Shown: positions 17,183-25,116, counted from the first letter of the stretch. The stretch is DNA of 50,151 nucleotides from an uncultured Mycobacteriales bacterium (GCA_902805565.1 CADCTP010000001.1:1-50151); one strand, 5' to 3'. The notes: generated by a model not told the origin, from the sequence alone. Translations and numbers: made by a program.

Positions 17183-17869
17183 TCAGGTGAGGAGGAGCCA
17201 GCCGCCGAGGGCGAGCGCGGCCAGCGTGACCAGGCCGAAGAACGCCACCCACAGCCCGCCCGGCAGCCGGGTCAGCCGGGCCAGCGCGTCGGCGTCGGTC
17301 TGCCGGGTCCGGCGGCGCTCCCGCCGCAGCTCCCACACCGGCCGCACCGCCGCCAGCAGCAGGAACCAGGTCGCCGCGTGCGCCACCGCGGCCTGCACGT
17401 CGGCCGGGGCGGCCAGCGACAGCCCGACCACCGCGGCCCCGGTGACCAGCAGCGACAGCACCCCGTACGCGTTGCGGACCATCACCAGCATGGCCAGCAG
17501 CAGCGCCACCGCGGCCCACAGCATCACCGTCACCTGGTCGTACGCCAGCAGCACCACGCCGACCAGGCCGACCGCGGACGGCGCCAGGTAGCCGGACGCG
17601 GCGGTCAGCACCATCCCCGGCCCGGTCGGCCGCCCGGTCGACAGCGTCAGCCCCGAGGTGTCCGAGTGCAGCCGGATCCCGCGCAGCCGCCGCCCGGTCA
17701 GCACCGCGACCCCGGCGTGCCCGGCCTCGTGCACGATCGTCACCAGGTGCCGCGACCACCGCCACACCCCGTCGACCAGCACCCCGAGCAGCGCGACCAC
17801 CCCGGTCGCCAGCACCAGCCAGGACCCCGGCTCGTACGTCCGGATCCACTCGATGTCCGCGGCCACCAT
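17183..17869 (-). CDS. M50-family membrane metallopeptidase (site-2 protease-like)
   Basis: Polytopic membrane protein with the zinc motif HEAGH in HLVTIVHEAGHAGVAVLTG, embedded in a hydrophobic segment as in site-2 proteases, and roughly five to six further membrane segments. It matches the small actinobacterial M50B-type group without a PDZ domain. The second M50 zinc ligand motif is not obvious. The substrate is unknown; related proteases cleave anti-sigma factors. I prefer ATG 17869 (CAGGCT seven bases upstream). GTG 17908 would add 13 residues of Arg/Gly-rich sequence. It converges on pta with a 9-bp gap. Confidence 0.78.
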   Translation of the reverse strand: MVAADIEWIRTYEPGSWLVLATGVVALLGVLVDGVWRWSRHLVTIVHEAGHAGVAVLTGRRLRGIRLHSDTSGLTLSTGRPTGPGMVLTAASGYLAPSAVGLVGVVLLAYDQVTVMLWAAVALLLAMLVMVRNAYGVLSLLVTGAAVVGLSLAAPADVQAAVAHAATWFLLLAAVRPVWELRRERRRTRQTDADALARLTRLPGGLWVAFFGLVTLAALALGGWLLLT

Positions 17870-17952
17870 GATCGCCAGCCTGCCAGGCCGCCCCCGGCCC
17901 CGCGACACCGGCGCACACCGTCGGGTGCGGGCGGGCCCGGCCGCCGCGGCCC

Positions 17953-17958
17953 TACGAT
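17953..17958 (+). promoter_or_regulatory. -10 hexamer of a leaderless start
   Basis: TACGAT ends 6 nt before the GTG at 17965. Confidence 0.55.
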
Positions 17959-17964
17959 CCGGGC

Positions 17965-18798
17965 GTGGTCAACGAGGAGATGCGGGACTACTGGGCCGGC
18001 GGCGCGGCGGCGTGGGTCGCCAACGAGCGGATCGTGGACGCGGTGTTCGCGCCGGTGACGGAGGCGGTCCTCGGGGCGGCGGCCCCCGGGCCGGGCGACC
18101 GGCTGCTCGACGTCGGGTGCGGCTCCGGGACGCTGCTGGCCGGGGCGGTGCGGCGGGGCGCGACCGCGGTCGGGGTCGACATCTCGCCCGGGATGGTCGA
18201 GGCGGCCCGATCCCGGGTGCCGGGCGCGACCGTCCTGGTGGCCGACGCGCAGACCGCGGACCTGCCCGGGCCGTTCAGCCGGGTGGTCTCCCGGTTCGGG
18301 GTGATGTTCTTCGCCGACCCGGTCGCCGCCTTCGGCAACCTGCGCCGGGCCGCGGCCGAGGGGGGACGGCTGGCGTTCGCCTGCTGGCGCGGGACGGAGG
18401 AGAACCCGCTGTTCACCATCGGCACCCGGACCCTGGCCGAGCGGCTCGGCCCGGCGGCCGTGCCGCCGGGGCCGGGGGAGCCCGGCCCCACCTCGCTGGC
18501 CGACCCGGACCGGGTGCGCGGCCTGCTGGCCGCGGCCGGCTGGGGCGGGGTCGGGGTGGACGCGCTGGACTTCGAGTGCGACCACCGGATCGACGGCAGC
18601 GACGGCGTGGAGGAGCGGCTCGCCACCGTGCTCGGCACCCGCACCGGCCGGCTCGCCCGCGAGCACCTGGAGCCGGCGCTGGGCCCGGCCGGCTGGGCCG
18701 ACCTGCTCGACGAGGTCCGCGCCGAGCTGCGGGCGCACCGGCCCGACGGCACCGTCCGCTTCCCCGGCGCCGCCTGGCTGGTGACCGCCGGCGGCTAG
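17965..18798 (+). CDS. Class I SAM-dependent methyltransferase
   Basis: The 277-residue product has motif I RLLDVGCGSGTLLAGA (about residue 46), motif II VGVDISPGMVEAA and post-motif ADAQTADL, the UbiE/Methyltransf_11-like pattern. The N-terminus EEMRDYWAGGAAAWVANERIVD resembles generic small-molecule methyltransferases. The acceptor is unknown. The start is leaderless. It is convergent with parA; both stop codons lie in the same CTAG (18795-18798), so there is no room for a separate terminator. Confidence 0.85.
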   Translation: MVNEEMRDYWAGGAAAWVANERIVDAVFAPVTEAVLGAAAPGPGDRLLDVGCGSGTLLAGAVRRGATAVGVDISPGMVEAARSRVPGATVLVADAQTADLPGPFSRVVSRFGVMFFADPVAAFGNLRRAAAEGGRLAFACWRGTEENPLFTIGTRTLAERLGPAAVPPGPGEPGPTSLADPDRVRGLLAAAGWGGVGVDALDFECDHRIDGSDGVEERLATVLGTRTGRLAREHLEPALGPAGWADLLDEVRAELRAHRPDGTVRFPGAAWLVTAGG

Positions 18799-19700
18799 CT
18801 CGCGACCTCGTCCAGGTGGGCGACCATCTCGCTGACCAGGTCGCGCAGCTCGCGGGTGAGCGCGCGGCCGGTGCCGGCGAGGATGACCGGCACGCCGTAC
18901 TCCGGGGCCGGGCCGTAGACCGCCTTGGAGTCCCGCACGGTGGTCTGGAAGGTCGGCACCCCCAGGCCGGACACCCGGCTGATGTAGGACCGCTGCGACT
19001 CGATGGGCTGGTTGTCGTGCAGCTGGACCATCGTGAACACGACCGCCGCCGGCGGGCGGCCGAGCGGGGCGCCGGGGTCGCCGGCCTCGCCGAGCTGCTC
19101 GTTGTACTCCTGGGCGAAGGCCTGGACCTTCCGCCCGAGCGAGTCGATCCCGTTGATCGACAGGTAGTCCGGCCGGGTCGGGATCAGCAGCATGTCGCTG
19201 GCGGCCACCGCGTTCTTGGCGATCAGCCCGAAGTTCGGCGCGCAGTCGATCAGCGTCACGTCGTAGTCGGCGAACGCCTTCTCCTGCAGCCCCTCCCGCA
19301 GCCGCCGGTGGGCGGCCAGGTAGTGCTCCGGGTCCAGCAGCAGCTGCGCCGCCAGCGCGGTGTCCACCTCGGAGAGGTCCCGGTGCGCGGAGATCAGGTC
19401 CAGAAAACCACCCGTATGGGTGAGGTACGCCGAGACCCGCTCGGGTTTGGCGATCAGCGAGGACATCGAGTCCGGGCCCTCGCCGCGCAACCCCTCGAAC
19501 CAGTTCTTGATCGTCCGGTCCGGGACGAGGTCGGTCTGCCACTCGGCCTGCGTGAAGAACGAGACGGTCAGGCTGGCCTGCGAGTCCAGATCGATGAGCA
19601 GGACTTTCTTTCCTCTGGCGGCCAGGCCGGCACCCAGGTTGGAGGTCAGCGTCGTCTTGCCGACGCCACCCTTGTGGTTGATGACGGAGACGACCTTCAC
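18795..19700 (-). CDS. Orphan ParA-family ATPase
   Basis: The 301-residue product has the deviant Walker A NHKGGVGKTTLTSNLGAGLA at the N-terminus, switch I/Walker B regions VLLIDLDSQASLTV and VTLIDCAPNFGLIAKNA, and the usual ParA/Soj fold to the end. No parB or parS-like gene is present, and it lacks the N-terminal DNA-binding domain of plasmid ParA. Such orphan ParA proteins often position protein complexes on the nucleoid or membrane rather than segregate DNA. The start is one of two adjacent GTG codons. The second (19700) lies 6 nt from GGGAG and was chosen. The upstream gene on the same strand encodes a permuted NlpC/P60 protein, 116 bp away. Confidence 0.85.
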   Translation of the reverse strand: MKVVSVINHKGGVGKTTLTSNLGAGLAARGKKVLLIDLDSQASLTVSFFTQAEWQTDLVPDRTIKNWFEGLRGEGPDSMSSLIAKPERVSAYLTHTGGFLDLISAHRDLSEVDTALAAQLLLDPEHYLAAHRRLREGLQEKAFADYDVTLIDCAPNFGLIAKNAVAASDMLLIPTRPDYLSINGIDSLGRKVQAFAQEYNEQLGEAGDPGAPLGRPPAAVVFTMVQLHDNQPIESQRSYISRVSGLGVPTFQTTVRDSKAVYGPAPEYGVPVILAGTGRALTRELRDLVSEMVAHLDEVAS

Positions 19701-19816
19701 CACGTTCTCCCTGGTCGGCAGCGAAACGGTCCCAACCTCTTCCGGGCCGTTCCGGGAGCGGGGGACCGAGGCTCGAACAGGATGCCACGGACCGTCGAAG
19801 CGCGGGACACCGGCAG

Positions 19817-20446
19817 TCAGCCCGTCCCCGGCACGGTGACCTCGACCTCGCCGGCGAGCCGGGACGGGGCGGTCAGCACCAGGTCGTCGCCGCTCCAGAA
19901 ACTCCCCGGGTCGTACGAGTTGGGGTGCTGGTGGGCGGGCAGCAGCCCCATCGCCTGGTAGGTGCTGGCCACCACCTCGGCGCAGTACGCGGTCTCCAGG
20001 GCGGCGTCGGAGCGCCGCCGGCGCACCGGCACCCGGCCGGTCAGCCAGCGCGTCGCCATCCGGGTCGTGCTCGGGAACGGGGTGCCGTCCAGCCGGGCGA
20101 TGGTCCGCAGCAGCGCGTCCTCCATCTCCCGGGTGACGTCCGGGTCGAGCTGGCGCAGCCAGGCCCGCTGTCCGTAGCGCCGGGCCCACACGGTCACCGC
20201 CTCCCGGGCGTCGTGCAGCTGCACCCCGCGGTGCCGGTCGCCCGACCACAGGTCCGGCAGCGAGCGGCCCAGCTCGGCGTGCCACATCAGGGCGGGCAGG
20301 TCCTCCAGCGCGACCGTCATCCCGACGTGGTTGACCGGTGCGTTGGTGGAGACCCGGATCGCCCGGTCGGCCACCGAGGACCCGCGGAAGATCCACAGGT
20401 CGCCGGTCCTGGTGACCGCGAGCGCCTCGTCCAGCGTGATCGGCAC
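19817..20446 (-). CDS. Permuted NlpC/P60 (YiiX/YycO-like) papain-fold hydrolase
   Basis: Product of 209 residues. GDLWIFRGSSVADRAIR, then NHVGMTVAL (His about residue 39), comes first, and AYCAEVVASTYQAMGLL (Cys about residue 160) comes late. That circularly permuted His-then-Cys order defines the YiiX/YebB-like NlpC/P60 clade, whose members cleave or modify peptides or lipids. No signal peptide or membrane helix is seen, so it is probably cytoplasmic. GTG 20446 uses a shared -10 element and has a 7-nt leader. It may be cotranscribed with parA. Confidence 0.7.
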   Translation of the reverse strand: MPITLDEALAVTRTGDLWIFRGSSVADRAIRVSTNAPVNHVGMTVALEDLPALMWHAELGRSLPDLWSGDRHRGVQLHDAREAVTVWARRYGQRAWLRQLDPDVTREMEDALLRTIARLDGTPFPSTTRMATRWLTGRVPVRRRRSDAALETAYCAEVVASTYQAMGLLPAHQHPNSYDPGSFWSGDDLVLTAPSRLAGEVEVTVPGTG

Positions 20447-20452
20447 GGGCCG

Positions 20453-20459
20453 TAGCCTA
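20453..20459. promoter_or_regulatory. Symmetric -10 element driving two divergent leaderless genes
   Basis: TAGCCTA reads TAGCCT on the plus strand (6 nt before GTG 20465) and TAGGCT on the minus strand (7 nt before GTG 20446). The two start codons are only 18 bp apart, so one -10 region must serve both directions. Confidence 0.6.
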
Positions 20460-20464
20460 GGGCG

Positions 20465-20632
20465 GTGAACGTCTGGAAGATGATCGGCATCGCCGGGCTG
20501 GTCGGGGTGGCGGCGACGGGGGCGGTGCTGGCCCGGGCCGAGCGCCGGCGGCGGGCGTACACGCCGGAGGAGATCCGCGCCCGGCTGCACGAGCGCCTCG
20601 CCGAGGCCGAGCGGGCCGCCGCCCCGGTCTAG
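20465..20632 (+). CDS. Small conserved-type membrane protein (55 residues)
   Basis: A GTG-started frame of 56 codons. One N-terminal membrane segment (MIGIAGLVGVAATGAVLA, residues about 6-23) is followed by a basic stretch ERRRRAY and an amphipathic helix TPEEIRARLHERLAEAERAAA. The layout is that of a short single-pass protein with a cytoplasmic helical tail, a type I recall as widespread in actinobacteria. It is divergent from the permuted NlpC/P60 gene and uses the other face of the same -10 element. Function unknown. Confidence 0.7.
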   Translation: MNVWKMIGIAGLVGVAATGAVLARAERRRRAYTPEEIRARLHERLAEAERAAAPV

Positions 20633-20677
20633 ACCCGGGCCGCGGCCGGGTTCCCGCGGCGGCGCTGCCGCGGCCGG

Positions 20678-21937
20678 TCAGCCGAGCAGGCCGCCGGCGG
20701 CGTGGATGACCACGCCGGCCAGGGCGCCGACCACGGTGCCGTTGATCCGGATGAACTGCAGGTCCCGGCCGACGGCGAGCTCGACCTTGCGGGCGGTCTC
20801 CACGCCGTCCCAGCGCTCGACGGTGTCGGCGATGGTGCGGGTCAGCTCGTCCCGGTAGTGGGTCACCACGTACCCGGCGGCGTCGGCGACCCAGCCGTCC
20901 ACCCGGGTCCGCAGCGCCTCGTCGGCGTCCAGCTTCCGGCCGAGGTCGGCCAGCGCGGCGGCCAGCCGGGTGCGCAGCTCGCCGTCCGGGTCGTCGACCA
21001 TCTCCAGCAGCATCCGGCGCCCGGCCGAGATCACGTCGCCGAACGCCCGGCGCACCTCGGCGTGCTCCAGCAGCGCGGTGAGCACCCCGGACGCTCGCTG
21101 CACGGTCGCCGGGTCGTGCCGCAGGTCGTCGGCGAACCGGGCCAGCAGCCGGTCCAGCGCCTGCCGGAACTCGTGGTCCGGTTCGGCCCGGATCTCGCCG
21201 GTGACCCGGGTCAGCTCGGCGTACACCCGGGTCGCGACCCGCCGGTCCAGGAAGTCCGGCGACCACACCGGCGCCTGCCGGGCGACGACGTCCACGACCT
21301 GCTCGCGGTTGGCGGTCAGCCAGTCGTCCAGGGCGGTCACGAGCAGGTCGACCAGCCGGTGGTGCGCCTTGTCCGCGACGACCTGGCCGAGCAGCCGGCC
21401 CAGCGTCGGCCCGACCGGCAGCGCGGCGAGCCTGCGCAGCACGACCGGCTCCAGGACCGCGCGGACGTCCTCGTCCCGCAGCACGTCCACCGCGCCGCGC
21501 AGGGCCCGGGCCAGCTCGGCGGTGACCCGCTCGGCGTTGCCCGGCCCGGCCAGCCAGCGGCCGAGCCGGCGCGGCACGTCGGCCTGCCGCAGCCGCTCCC
21601 GGACGACCGGCTCGGACAGGAAGTTGGTGCCGACGAAGTCGGACAGGTTGCGGCCGAGCGCGTCCTTGCGGGTCGGGATGATCGCGGTGTGCGGGATCGG
21701 CAGCCCGAGCGGCCGGCGGAACAGCGCGGTCACCGCGAACCAGTCGGCCAGCCCGCCGACCATCCCGGCCTCCGCGGCCGCCCGCAGGTAGCCGGCCCAC
21801 TCGCCGGCCCCGGACTCCTCGGCCCGCCGGGCCAGCACGTACACCGCGGCGGCCAGCACCAGCAGGGCGGTGGCGCCGACCTTCATCCGGACGAGCCCGC
21901 GCCGGCGCTCGGTGTCCGCCGGGCTCAGCACACTCAC
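20678..21937 (-). CDS. DUF445 family membrane protein (YjiN-like)
   Basis: The 419-residue protein has an N-terminal membrane helix (VGATALLVLAAAVYVLA), then GMVGGLADWFAVTALFRRPLG, the hallmark of DUF445, then a long helical region and a C-terminal segment INGTVVGALAGVVIHAAGGLLG returning to the membrane. Function is not established. The start is GTG 21937, with TACGGT 6 nt upstream. The upstream gap holds a 13-bp tandem repeat. Confidence 0.88.
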   Translation of the reverse strand: MSVLSPADTERRRGLVRMKVGATALLVLAAAVYVLARRAEESGAGEWAGYLRAAAEAGMVGGLADWFAVTALFRRPLGLPIPHTAIIPTRKDALGRNLSDFVGTNFLSEPVVRERLRQADVPRRLGRWLAGPGNAERVTAELARALRGAVDVLRDEDVRAVLEPVVLRRLAALPVGPTLGRLLGQVVADKAHHRLVDLLVTALDDWLTANREQVVDVVARQAPVWSPDFLDRRVATRVYAELTRVTGEIRAEPDHEFRQALDRLLARFADDLRHDPATVQRASGVLTALLEHAEVRRAFGDVISAGRRMLLEMVDDPDGELRTRLAAALADLGRKLDADEALRTRVDGWVADAAGYVVTHYRDELTRTIADTVERWDGVETARKVELAVGRDLQFIRINGTVVGALAGVVIHAAGGLLG

Positions 21938-21943
21938 CCGCCG

Positions 21944-21949
21944 ACCGTA
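21944..21949 (-). promoter_or_regulatory. -10 hexamer of a leaderless start
   Basis: TACGGT on the minus strand ends 6 nt before the GTG at 21937. Confidence 0.5.
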
Positions 21950-22025
21950 GTACGGCCGCTCCGCGCCCCGGCGGACCCCGGTGGCCGTCCCCGGTGACCC
22001 GGACCGGCGTCCTGGACCGCGGCCC

Positions 22026-22077
22026 GGACCGGCGGCTAGGACCGGCGGCTAGGACCGGCGGCTAGGACCGGCGGCTA
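22026..22077. repeat. Four tandem 13-bp repeats giving stop codons in all six frames
   Basis: GGACCGGCGGCTA is repeated at 22026, 22039, 22052 and 22065. The three junctions form CTAG (22036-22039, 22049-22052, 22062-22065). As 13 is not a multiple of 3, these put TAG in every frame of both strands. The array lies between the racemase stop and the DUF445 promoter. Confidence 0.9.
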
Positions 22078-22106
22078 TGACCGTTGGCCCGGACCGGTGG
22101 GGTCGG

Positions 22107-23258
22107 TCAGGCGACCGCTCCGGCCGCGCGGAGGGCCGCGACCGCGGCGGGGGAGCGGCCCAGCTCGGCCAGCAGCTCGTCGGTGTGCTCGCCGGGGTGC
22201 GGCGGCGGGCGGTCCAGGGTGGCCGGCGTCCGGTCGTACCGGGGGGCCGGCGCGGCCTGCAGCACCCCGTCCACCCGCCGGTACGTCCCCCGCGCCGCCA
22301 GGTGCGGGTGCCCGGCCGCCTCGTCCCAGTCCAGCACCGGCGACACGCAGGCGTCGGTGCCCTCGAACACCGCCGCCCACTCGTCCCGGGTCCGGGTGGC
22401 GAACAGCTCGGCCCAGCGCCGCTTGGCGACCTCCCAGCCGGCCGGGTCGAACCGGCGCTCCGGGGCCAGCTCGCCGGTGGGGTCGGCGCCGGACAGCCGC
22501 AGCAGCTCGGCGTAGAACTTCGGCTCCAGCGCGCCGACCGCGATCTCCCGGCCGTCCGCGCAGGTGTAGACCTCGTAGAACGGGGCGCCGGTGTCCAGCA
22601 GGTTGTGCCCGGGCGGCGCCGACCACAGGCCGGAGTTGCGCAGGCCGTGCACGAAGTTCGTCACCGCGGCCGTGCCGTCCACGATGGCCGCGTCGACCAC
22701 CTGGCCGGTCCCGGTGCGGGCCGCGGCCAGCAGCGCGCCGAGGACGCCGAAGGCGAGCATCATCCCGCCGCCGCCCATGTCGCCGAGCAGGTTCATCGGC
22801 GGCACCGGGCGCTCGCCGGCCCGGCGGGAGCCGTGCAGGGCGCCGGTGAGCGCGATGTAGCCGATGTCGTGCCCGGCCACCGGGGCCAGCGGGCCGTCCT
22901 GGCCCCAGCCGGTCATCCGGCCGTAGACCAGCCGCGGGTTGACCGCGTGGCAGTCGGCCGGGCCGAGCCCGAGGCGCTCGGCGACGCCGGGCCGGAAGCC
23001 CTCCAGCAGCGCGTCCGCCCCGACCACCAGATCGAGCACGACCTGCCGGCCGGCCGGCTGCTTGAGGTCCACGGCGATCGACCGGCGGCCGCGCAGCACC
23101 ACGTCCGGGTGCGGGCCCGGCGGGTGGTCGCGGACGTCGGCGACCCGCTCCACCCGGACCACGTCGGCGCCGGCGTCGGCCAGCATCATCGCCGCGAACG
23201 GCCCGGGGCCGATCCCGGCCAGCTCCACCACCCGTACGCCCGCCAGAGGACCGGTCAC
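22107..23258 (-). CDS. mcr: Alpha-methylacyl-CoA racemase (CaiB/BaiF family)
   Basis: Interconverts (R)- and (S)-2-methylacyl-CoA so that branched fatty or sterol side chains can enter beta-oxidation. The 383-residue protein is a family III CoA-transferase fold. The catalytic residues of mycobacterial MCR are visible: His-Asp in VAGHDIGYIALTGALH (about residue 125), Asp in NLLGDMGGGGMM (about 155) and Glu in GALEPKFYAELL (about 240). This favours racemase over CoA-transferase. GTG 23258 has TACAGT 6 nt upstream. It stands alone; no beta-oxidation genes are adjacent. Confidence 0.88.
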   Translation of the reverse strand: MTGPLAGVRVVELAGIGPGPFAAMMLADAGADVVRVERVADVRDHPPGPHPDVVLRGRRSIAVDLKQPAGRQVVLDLVVGADALLEGFRPGVAERLGLGPADCHAVNPRLVYGRMTGWGQDGPLAPVAGHDIGYIALTGALHGSRRAGERPVPPMNLLGDMGGGGMMLAFGVLGALLAAARTGTGQVVDAAIVDGTAAVTNFVHGLRNSGLWSAPPGHNLLDTGAPFYEVYTCADGREIAVGALEPKFYAELLRLSGADPTGELAPERRFDPAGWEVAKRRWAELFATRTRDEWAAVFEGTDACVSPVLDWDEAAGHPHLAARGTYRRVDGVLQAAPAPRYDRTPATLDRPPPHPGEHTDELLAELGRSPAAVAALRAAGAVA

Positions 23259-23264
23259 GACCGC

Positions 23265-23270
23265 ACTGTA
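23265..23270 (-). promoter_or_regulatory. -10 hexamer of a leaderless start
   Basis: TACAGT on the minus strand ends 6 nt before the GTG at 23258. Confidence 0.5.
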
Positions 23271-23281
23271 GCCAGGGACGG

Positions 23282-23314
23282 CGGAAGGGCCGGTCCCGAG
23301 GACCGGCCCTTCCG
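23282..23314 (-). terminator. Perfect 15-bp hairpin after the repeat membrane protein gene
   Basis: The left arm 23282-23296 pairs completely with 23300-23314 around a CGA loop. It lies 16 bp past the stop at 23330, and upstream of the racemase promoter. Confidence 0.8.
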
Positions 23315-23329
23315 TCGGACGTGCTGGTG

Positions 23330-24076
23330 TCAGCGGCGGTGCCGGCCCGGGTCGTCCACCGGGACGCCCCGCTCGTCCAGGCGCTGGTCGACCCGGCGGT
23401 CGACCTCGTCCCGGCCGTCGGTGCGCCCGGTCAGCCGCTCCTTCAGGCTCGGCTTCGAGTCGTCGCCGTCGACGCGCTCGCGCAGGCTGCCGTCCGGGCG
23501 CCCGTCGCCGTCGGAGTCCCGGCGGGCGGCGTGCGACCCGCGGTCGTCGCCGTCGAAGCGCTCCCGCAGGCTGCCGTCGGCCCGCCCGTCGCCGTCGGAG
23601 TCCCGCCGCAGGTGGGCGGCACCGTTGTCGGCGTACCCGTCGCCGTCGGAGTCGCGGTCGCCGTCCACCCGCTCGCGCAGGCTGCCGTCCGGGCGCCCGT
23701 CGCCGTCGGAGTCCCGGCGGCCGGTCTCGGCGTCCACCAGCCCCGGCGCCAGCTTGCGCGCCTTGGCCTGCAGCTCGGCGGCCCTGGCGTGCTCCCGGTC
23801 GGCGTCCGCGGCGATCCGGGCCGACTCGCGCTCCTCCTGGGCCATCCGCTGCTCGAGCTCGGCCCGCTCCCGGCGCAGCCGGGCGGCCTGCTCGTCGGCG
23901 GTCGCCCGGGCGCTCTCCGCCCGGGCCTCGCGGATCCGGGCCTCGTTCAGGTGTTCGCGGGCCTGCGCCTCCTTCTTGGCGCGGGCGGCGCCCCGGCTGC
24001 GCGACAGCAGGTAGCCGACCAGGGCCAGTACGGCCAGCACGGCGACGATCAGCAGAATGATCTGCCAGGTGTCCAT
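23330..24076 (-). CDS. Single-pass membrane protein with coiled coil and DSDGDG repeats
   Basis: Product of 248 residues. One membrane segment (about residues 5-24) is followed by SRSRG, so the rest is predicted cytoplasmic. A highly charged coiled coil spans about 32-108. From about 118 to 205 there are four copies of DSDGDG, three followed by xxDGSLRER(V/F)DGD, resembling thrombospondin type 3 or EF-hand calcium loops (DxDxDG). The tail is charged. The DNA copies are nearly identical, indicating recent duplication. No enzymatic domain is visible, and function is unknown. Calcium loops usually act outside the cell, so the predicted inside location is odd. Confidence 0.7.
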   Translation of the reverse strand: MDTWQIILLIVAVLAVLALVGYLLSRSRGAARAKKEAQAREHLNEARIREARAESARATADEQAARLRRERAELEQRMAQEERESARIAADADREHARAAELQAKARKLAPGLVDAETGRRDSDGDGRPDGSLRERVDGDRDSDGDGYADNGAAHLRRDSDGDGRADGSLRERFDGDDRGSHAARRDSDGDGRPDGSLRERVDGDDSKPSLKERLTGRTDGRDEVDRRVDQRLDERGVPVDDPGRHRR

Positions 24077-24149
24077 CGGTTCGTCCGTCCCAATCTCCCG
24101 ACCCGCATCCTCGGGGAGGAGATACCCACCACCGGGCCCGGTTACCCGG

Positions 24150-24455
24150 TCAGAGGCCGTAGCGCGGGCGCTGGTCGGCCGGGACCAGGTCGGTGTAGTC
24201 CGGGTGCCGGCCGATCCACGACCGGACGAACGGGCACGCCGGCAGCACGGCCAGCCCGCGCTCCCGGGCGGAGTCCAGCGCGTGCCGGACCAGCACCGAG
24301 CCCAGGCCCTTGCCCTCGTACGCGTCGTCGACCTCGGTGTGGGTCAGGGTCAGCTCGTCGCCGCGGAGCCGGTACGCCGCGAAGCCGGCGACCCGCCCGT
24401 CGGCGAGGATCTCGAAGCGGTGCTGCTCGGGCCGGTCCGCGACGGTGGTCTGCAC
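24150..24455 (-). CDS. Small GNAT-type N-acetyltransferase (YjdJ-like)
   Basis: The 101-residue product has the acetyl-CoA loop in THTEVDDAYEGKGLGSVLVRHAL (V-x-x-x-Y-x-G-K-G-L-G), followed by ACPFVRSWIGRHPDY, typical of the minimal COG2388 GNAT group. The acceptor is unknown. GTG 24455 has TAGGTT 7 nt upstream. A longer frame starting at 24506 adds only a Pro/Arg-rich stretch and was rejected. Confidence 0.8.
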   Translation of the reverse strand: MQTTVADRPEQHRFEILADGRVAGFAAYRLRGDELTLTHTEVDDAYEGKGLGSVLVRHALDSARERGLAVLPACPFVRSWIGRHPDYTDLVPADQRPRYGL

Positions 24456-24462
24456 GCCTGCC

Positions 24463-24468
24463 AACCTA
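24463..24468 (-). promoter_or_regulatory. -10 hexamer of a leaderless start
   Basis: TAGGTT on the minus strand ends 7 nt before the GTG at 24455. Confidence 0.45.
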
Positions 24469-24524
24469 GCCCGGCGGCCGGGGCCCGGGCGGGTGCCGGG
24501 CGGCACCCGGCCCGGGCCGGACGG

Positions 24525-24956
24525 TCAGCTCAGCGCCGCGTCCAGGGTGATCGTCGTGCCGGCGAGGGCCTTGCTGACCGGGCAGGTCCGCTCCGCGGTC
24601 GAGGCCAGCTCCGCGAACTTCCCGGCGTCCACGCCCGGCACCGACGCCCGCAGCGTGACCTGGATCCCGGTGATCGCCAGGCCGCCGTCGACCGGCCCGA
24701 GGGTGACCTCGGAGCTGACGTCGATGCTGTCGGCGGTGAGGCCCTCCTTGCCCAGGACGCCGGAGAGGTTCATCGCCAGGCAGGCGGAGTGCGCGGCCGC
24801 GATGAGCTCCTCCGGGCTGGTCTGCCCGTCCGGATTGCCGGCCCGGGCCGGGAAGGACACGTCGAACTGCCCGGCGTTGGACGAGTCCAGCGTGACCTGC
24901 CCCTTGCCGTCCTGCAGCCCGCCGGTCCAGTGGGTGGTCGCGTCCCTGCTCGGCAT
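24525..24956 (-). CDS. osmC: OsmC-type peroxiredoxin
   Basis: Thiol peroxidase that reduces organic hydroperoxides, 143 residues. The two catalytic cysteines are present in AAAHSACLAMNLSGVL (about residue 59) and TAERTCPVSKAL (about residue 124), with the conserved Glu in TSPEELIAAAH. The length and sequence N-terminal to the first Cys fit OsmC rather than Ohr. ATG 24956 is preceded by a GGAGCAA sequence. No MarR/OhrR gene is adjacent; the 160-bp divergent region to the next gene probably holds the promoters. Confidence 0.9.
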   Translation of the reverse strand: MPSRDATTHWTGGLQDGKGQVTLDSSNAGQFDVSFPARAGNPDGQTSPEELIAAAHSACLAMNLSGVLGKEGLTADSIDVSSEVTLGPVDGGLAITGIQVTLRASVPGVDAGKFAELASTAERTCPVSKALAGTTITLDAALS

Positions 24957-25116
24957 ACGTTGCTCCTGTTCGGTGCGGTCCGGCGGCCGCCCGTGCGGCC
25001 GCCGCTGTCCCTCTGGTATCCCCGCGGCGCCGCCCCGAATTCCCCGGGCCGGTGACACCGATCGCCCGGGCCAGCTCGTTTCCCTGCACACAACCGTAGG
25101 TCGGGGAGGTCGGACC

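Noticed and set aside
22026-22077. The same 13-bp tandem repeat as a CRISPR fragment
   Set aside because: Units are directly adjacent without spacers.
23461-23725. Regular ~50-150 bp repeats that could suggest a CRISPR or satellite array
   Set aside because: They are in-frame codon repeats of the DSDGDG protein; there are no equal unique spacers.
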